15,819 nt of DNA from JAPLXD01 sp041662765 (GTDB taxonomy: Bacteria > Patescibacteriota > Minisyncoccia > Moranbacterales > UBA11712), in NCBI GenBank assembly GCA_041662765.1, contig JBAZRT010000013.1, positions 1 through 15,819 of the forward strand, in the 5' to 3' direction. Below, piece after piece: positions 13,015-15,819 of this stretch (within the stretch, counting starts at the first letter, position 1; every line of letters starts with the position of its first letter). A program made the position numbers and the translations under genes. A model generated the notes under the pieces. The model did no database searches, was not told the DNA's origin, and worked only from the letters and a program-made list of their open reading frames with translations.

Positions 13015-15368
13015 TATTTTCTCACCTTTACTTTCAAATCTTTTTCCAGCTTTTCAATGATTTTTTTTGTCACGCCGTCAATTTCCTCTGAAGTCAGAGT
13101 TTTTTCGCGGGAGCCGATCTCAACGCGCAAAGCCATGCTTTTCTCGCCTTCTTTTTCGAAAATATCGAAAAGTTCTACGCCAAGCACCAATTTTCCACCG
13201 GCATTGTATATTTTCGATTTAATGTCGGCATACTTCGTTTTTTCATCAATATACATCGAAACGTCCCTTTTAACTGAAGGAAATTTGCTTATGGATTTGT
13301 ATTCCTTTTGAAGTGAGCTCAAACTCAAAATATCCGCAATGTTCAATTCAAACGCTGCCACGCGAGTTTTTATTTTATACTCGCTTGAAACTTGCGGATT
13401 GATTTCTCCGAGACAACCGATGATCTTGCCGTTCGCTTTTATCACAACGGTGCGGCTCGGGTGAAAAATTGTTCCTGCAAGCTTTGGTTCAACAAAATCT
13501 GCACTTTCAATGCCAAGACAGTCAAGCAATGCCTCCATTTTCCCTTTCAATTCAAAAAATATATTTTTTTTGTTCTCCAAATCGACTAGCGCGCCGGAAA
13601 GAATAGCTCTTTCGTCGGGTATTTTCGCATTTGGATCAAGATATATTCTTCCGATCTCAAAAATAGAAAACTTTTCAAAATTTTTGAGATTCAGCTCGAT
13701 ATTTTTCAAAATTCCGGGAATTAGGCTGGTTCGCATGTACTGCTGATCCGGATTCATGGGATTTGCAACCTCAAAATGGTTTTTTGCGTCGAGTCCACAT
13801 TTTTCAATGTCGCTTTGGCTATAGAATGAATAATTCATCATTTCCGAAAAACCGCTTCCGATCAAAATATCCCGAAGTTTGTCTTCAAGGATTCTTTGTT
13901 CGTTCCGCATCGGTGTTTGAAGCTCAATACACGGAGCTTTAGCGAAAATATTTTCATATCCATAGATCCGGCCGATTTCTTCAATGAGGTCTTCCTGCGT
14001 TTTGAGGTCAAGGCGAATTGTCGGAATTTCCACATCAAAATATTTTGTTCCGGATTTGACAGACATCCCCAAATTCTCAAGAATTGTTTTTATTCTTATC
14101 AGCGAAACTTTTTCTCCAAGCAACTTATCAGCATATGCAAGTTCGAGCCTTATTTTCCATGGATTTATTTTGTTGGGATACATATCGGCTGTTGACGCGA
14201 TTTTGATATTTTTTCCGCAGAATTTCTTGATGAGATCAATTGCCCGCGCCATTGCTATTTCCGCCAAATTGGGATCAATATCTCGTTCAAAACGATAGGA
14301 TGATTCCGTATTCAAACCGCAACCAACGCGTGTTTTTCGAATATTCACTGGGTCAAAATTGGCCGACTCAAGAATAATTGACGAGGTGTCGCTTGAGATG
14401 CTTGATTCAAATCCGCCCATCACTCCGGCCAGCGCCAGCGCTTTTTTTGAATCAGCAATCACAAGATTGTTTTCATTCAGCCTATATTCCTTTTCATCCA
14501 ATAATTTAACAACCTCGCCATTCTTAGCGCGTCTCACAATGATATTCCCCGTAGTTTTTTTTGAATCAAATGCATGCAAAGGCTGGCCCGTCTCGAGCAT
14601 GACATAATTCGTGATGTCCACAATATTATTGATTGGACGAACTCCACAAACCTTGAGACGAGTCTGGATCCATTCGGGTGAAGGTGTTACATCAATTCCC
14701 TCAATCAGTGTTCCGATATATCTTCGACAGAGTTTTGGATCTTTGATTTTTATTCCAAATTTAGCTTCTTTTGAATTTTTTTTAGCAAAATTTCCGAAAT
14801 TATATTTCAGCTTTTTGTTCTCCAACGCGCAAATTTCTCGCGCCATTCCGACATGTGAAAGCGCGTCGTGTCCGCGATTCGCCAACACGTCGAGCTGAAT
14901 TTGAAAATCATTCGAGCCTATATATGTGCCAAGACCCTCGCCAACTTTTGCTTTACTGGGCAAGATCATTATTCCTTCGTGATCCTCTCCAATTCCCATA
15001 TCCTTTTCTGAGCAAAGCATTCCTTTGGACTTCACCCCTCTGATTTCAGTTTCCTTGATTACAATTCCCGAGAGTAGCTTTGCGCCGTCCAGAGCAACTG
15101 GAACTTTTTGGCCATTTGCTATGTTCATTGCGCCGCAAACTATATCAAGCGTTTGCTTGCCAATATTCACTTTCGTGAGTTGCAAACGATCGGCATTGGG
15201 ATGTTTTTTTATCGCTTTGATTTCGCCGACCACTACGCGCTCAAGTCCGGTTTCGGCAGTCAAAATTTCTTCCAGTTCAAATGAGTGCATCATCAAAAGA
15301 TCTGCCATTTTTTCAGGCGACAATTTCGTTCCAGAAAGTTCTTTTAGCCAATTGTATGAGTATTTCAT
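13014..15368 (-). CDS. pheT: Phenylalanyl-tRNA synthetase beta subunit
   Basis: Beta chain of the alpha2-beta2 PheRS; it carries tRNA binding and editing of Tyr-tRNA-Phe. 784 residues from ATG 15368, a normal bacterial length (about 790). Domains in order: N-terminal segment; tRNA-binding OB domain (about 38-145) with HPNADRLQ, VCGAMN and LCSEKDMGI; the B3/B4 editing domain (about 200-370) with NNIVDITNYVMLETGQPLHAFD; the B5 domain (about 390-470); a class II-like core (about 480-670) with GSGFSEMMNYSF and NPMNPDQQYMRTSL; and the C-terminal FDX-ACB anticodon-binding domain (about 690-784) with FPSVKRDVS. An in-frame TTG at 15386 would overlap pheS and is unlikely; ATG 15368 sits 1 nt after the pheS TGA, the usual coupling. 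Its TAA shares one base with the Nudix ATG. Confidence 0.97.
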   Translation of the reverse strand: MKYSYNWLKELSGTKLSPEKMADLLMMHSFELEEILTAETGLERVVVGEIKAIKKHPNADRLQLTKVNIGKQTLDIVCGAMNIANGQKVPVALDGAKLLSGIVIKETEIRGVKSKGMLCSEKDMGIGEDHEGIMILPSKAKVGEGLGTYIGSNDFQIQLDVLANRGHDALSHVGMAREICALENKKLKYNFGNFAKKNSKEAKFGIKIKDPKLCRRYIGTLIEGIDVTPSPEWIQTRLKVCGVRPINNIVDITNYVMLETGQPLHAFDSKKTTGNIIVRRAKNGEVVKLLDEKEYRLNENNLVIADSKKALALAGVMGGFESSISSDTSSIILESANFDPVNIRKTRVGCGLNTESSYRFERDIDPNLAEIAMARAIDLIKKFCGKNIKIASTADMYPNKINPWKIRLELAYADKLLGEKVSLIRIKTILENLGMSVKSGTKYFDVEIPTIRLDLKTQEDLIEEIGRIYGYENIFAKAPCIELQTPMRNEQRILEDKLRDILIGSGFSEMMNYSFYSQSDIEKCGLDAKNHFEVANPMNPDQQYMRTSLIPGILKNIELNLKNFEKFSIFEIGRIYLDPNAKIPDERAILSGALVDLENKKNIFFELKGKMEALLDCLGIESADFVEPKLAGTIFHPSRTVVIKANGKIIGCLGEINPQVSSEYKIKTRVAAFELNIADILSLSSLQKEYKSISKFPSVKRDVSMYIDEKTKYADIKSKIYNAGGKLVLGVELFDIFEKEGEKSMALRVEIGSREKTLTSEEIDGVTKKIIEKLEKDLKVKVRK
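13022..13028 (-). promoter_or_regulatory. Shine-Dalgarno for the Nudix gene
   Basis: Minus-strand AAGGTGA lies 7 nt before ATG 13014, within the last codons of pheT. It supports ATG 13014 as the start and shows that the Nudix N-terminal part is still being translated from a proper signal. Confidence 0.7.
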
Positions 15369-15369
15369 T

Positions 15370-15819
15370 TCAAAATTGCTTAACAAATCTCAAATCTCCA
15401 CCTTGAATCAAGCGAATATCATCAATCTTGTACTTCATCATTGCAAGTCTTTCAAGCCCGAATCCCCACGCAAAACCCTGATATTTATTTTTTGAATAAC
15501 CAGCCGCAGCGAAAACATTCTGATTTACCATCCCAGCGCCGCCTATTTCCAGCCATTTTCCGTGCCGGCAGGAACGACATCCTTTCCCGCCACAAACTAG
15601 GCAATTTATATCAAATTCAAAGCTTGGTTCAGTAAAAGGAAAATAGCTTGGTCTTAGTCTTATTTTCACGTCTTGCTGGAAAAAAGCAGAGAAAAATTCT
15701 TGGGCTATAAACTTAAAGTTTCCTATATTTATATCATCCCCAACCACAAGAGCTTCGAATTGATGCGCCGTGTGCTCGTGGGTCGTATCCGTTGCTTCGT
15801 TCCTAAAAATTCTTCCCGG
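15370..15819 (-). CDS. pheS: Phenylalanyl-tRNA synthetase alpha subunit (5' part outside window)
   Basis: Catalytic chain of PheRS, a class II synthetase. The reading frame is open to the window edge, so about 149 C-terminal residues of a usual 330-350 are present; a start inside the window would cut the domain. It opens with motif 2, PGRIFRNE, followed by THEHTAHQFEALVV. It continues with KIRLRPSYFPFTEPSFE and a four-Cys cluster (CLVCGGKGCRSC) seen in many PheS that likely binds zinc. WLEIGGAGMV and motif 3 FGLERLAMMKY follow. The family position after GAGMV, often H-P, is N-Q here. It ends in TGA one base before the pheT ATG, showing that UGA is a normal stop in this genome. Confidence 0.96.
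   Translation of the reverse strand, partial: PGRIFRNEATDTTHEHTAHQFEALVVGDDINIGNFKFIAQEFFSAFFQQDVKIRLRPSYFPFTEPSFEFDINCLVCGGKGCRSCRHGKWLEIGGAGMVNQNVFAAAGYSKNKYQGFAWGFGLERLAMMKYKIDDIRLIQGGDLRFVKQF

Noticed and set aside
15369..15386. TTG start at 15386 for pheT
   Set aside because: It would overlap pheS; ATG 15368, one base after the pheS stop, gives the standard coupled arrangement and the usual MKYSYNWL start.
15370..15747. Short complete gene of 125 codons at the right edge
   Set aside because: The frame stays open past the internal GTG to the window edge and includes PheS motif 2, so it is the 3' part of pheS, not a separate gene.

Overview
The window looks like part of a small-genome bacterium of the Candidate Phyla Radiation / Patescibacteria (Parcubacteria-like). 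This is inferred from gene style: moderately AT-rich sequence, tightly packed genes, archaeal-type aspartyl- and valyl-tRNA synthetases, and a prolyl-tRNA synthetase without its editing insert. No rRNA or other taxonomic marker is present. TAA, TAG and TGA all end genes here, so nothing suggests a recoded stop codon. Every real gene is on the minus strand, so the window reads functionally from right to left.

Right block (15819 to about 8390) is one probable operon: pheS (5' end outside the window), pheT, an MTH1-like Nudix hydrolase interrupted by an in-frame TAA, valS, ispH, and a membrane-anchored protein with an RlpA-like C-terminus. Genes overlap or lie 1-13 nt apart, several with stop/start coupling. 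A perfect 14-bp hairpin follows the last gene.

Middle block (about 8465 to 3480): from its own promoter comes a 1143-residue envelope polysaccharide enzyme fusing a GH18 hydrolase, a NodB (CE4) deacetylase and a processive GT2 glycosyltransferase. Next is proS, which has a promoter placed so that its mRNA may be leaderless. A perfect palindrome lies between proS and the next gene and is both terminator-like and embedded in a promoter.

Left block (3459 to 1): a UDP-HexNAc 6-dehydrogenase, then a protein of two receiver domains with no output domain, followed 2 nt later by aspS, which runs off the left edge.

In all, five aminoacyl-tRNA synthetase genes for four amino acids (Phe alpha and beta, Val, Pro, Asp) are interleaved with cell-surface genes (trifunctional enzyme, nucleotide-sugar dehydrogenase, RlpA-like protein), one isoprenoid gene, one nucleotide-pool sanitation gene and one signalling gene. 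The points most worth a second look are the split MTH1-like gene, the three-enzyme fusion, the RlpA-like protein and the palindromes at promoters. There is no gene-free stretch above 300 bases. No tRNA, CRISPR array or mobile element was seen.
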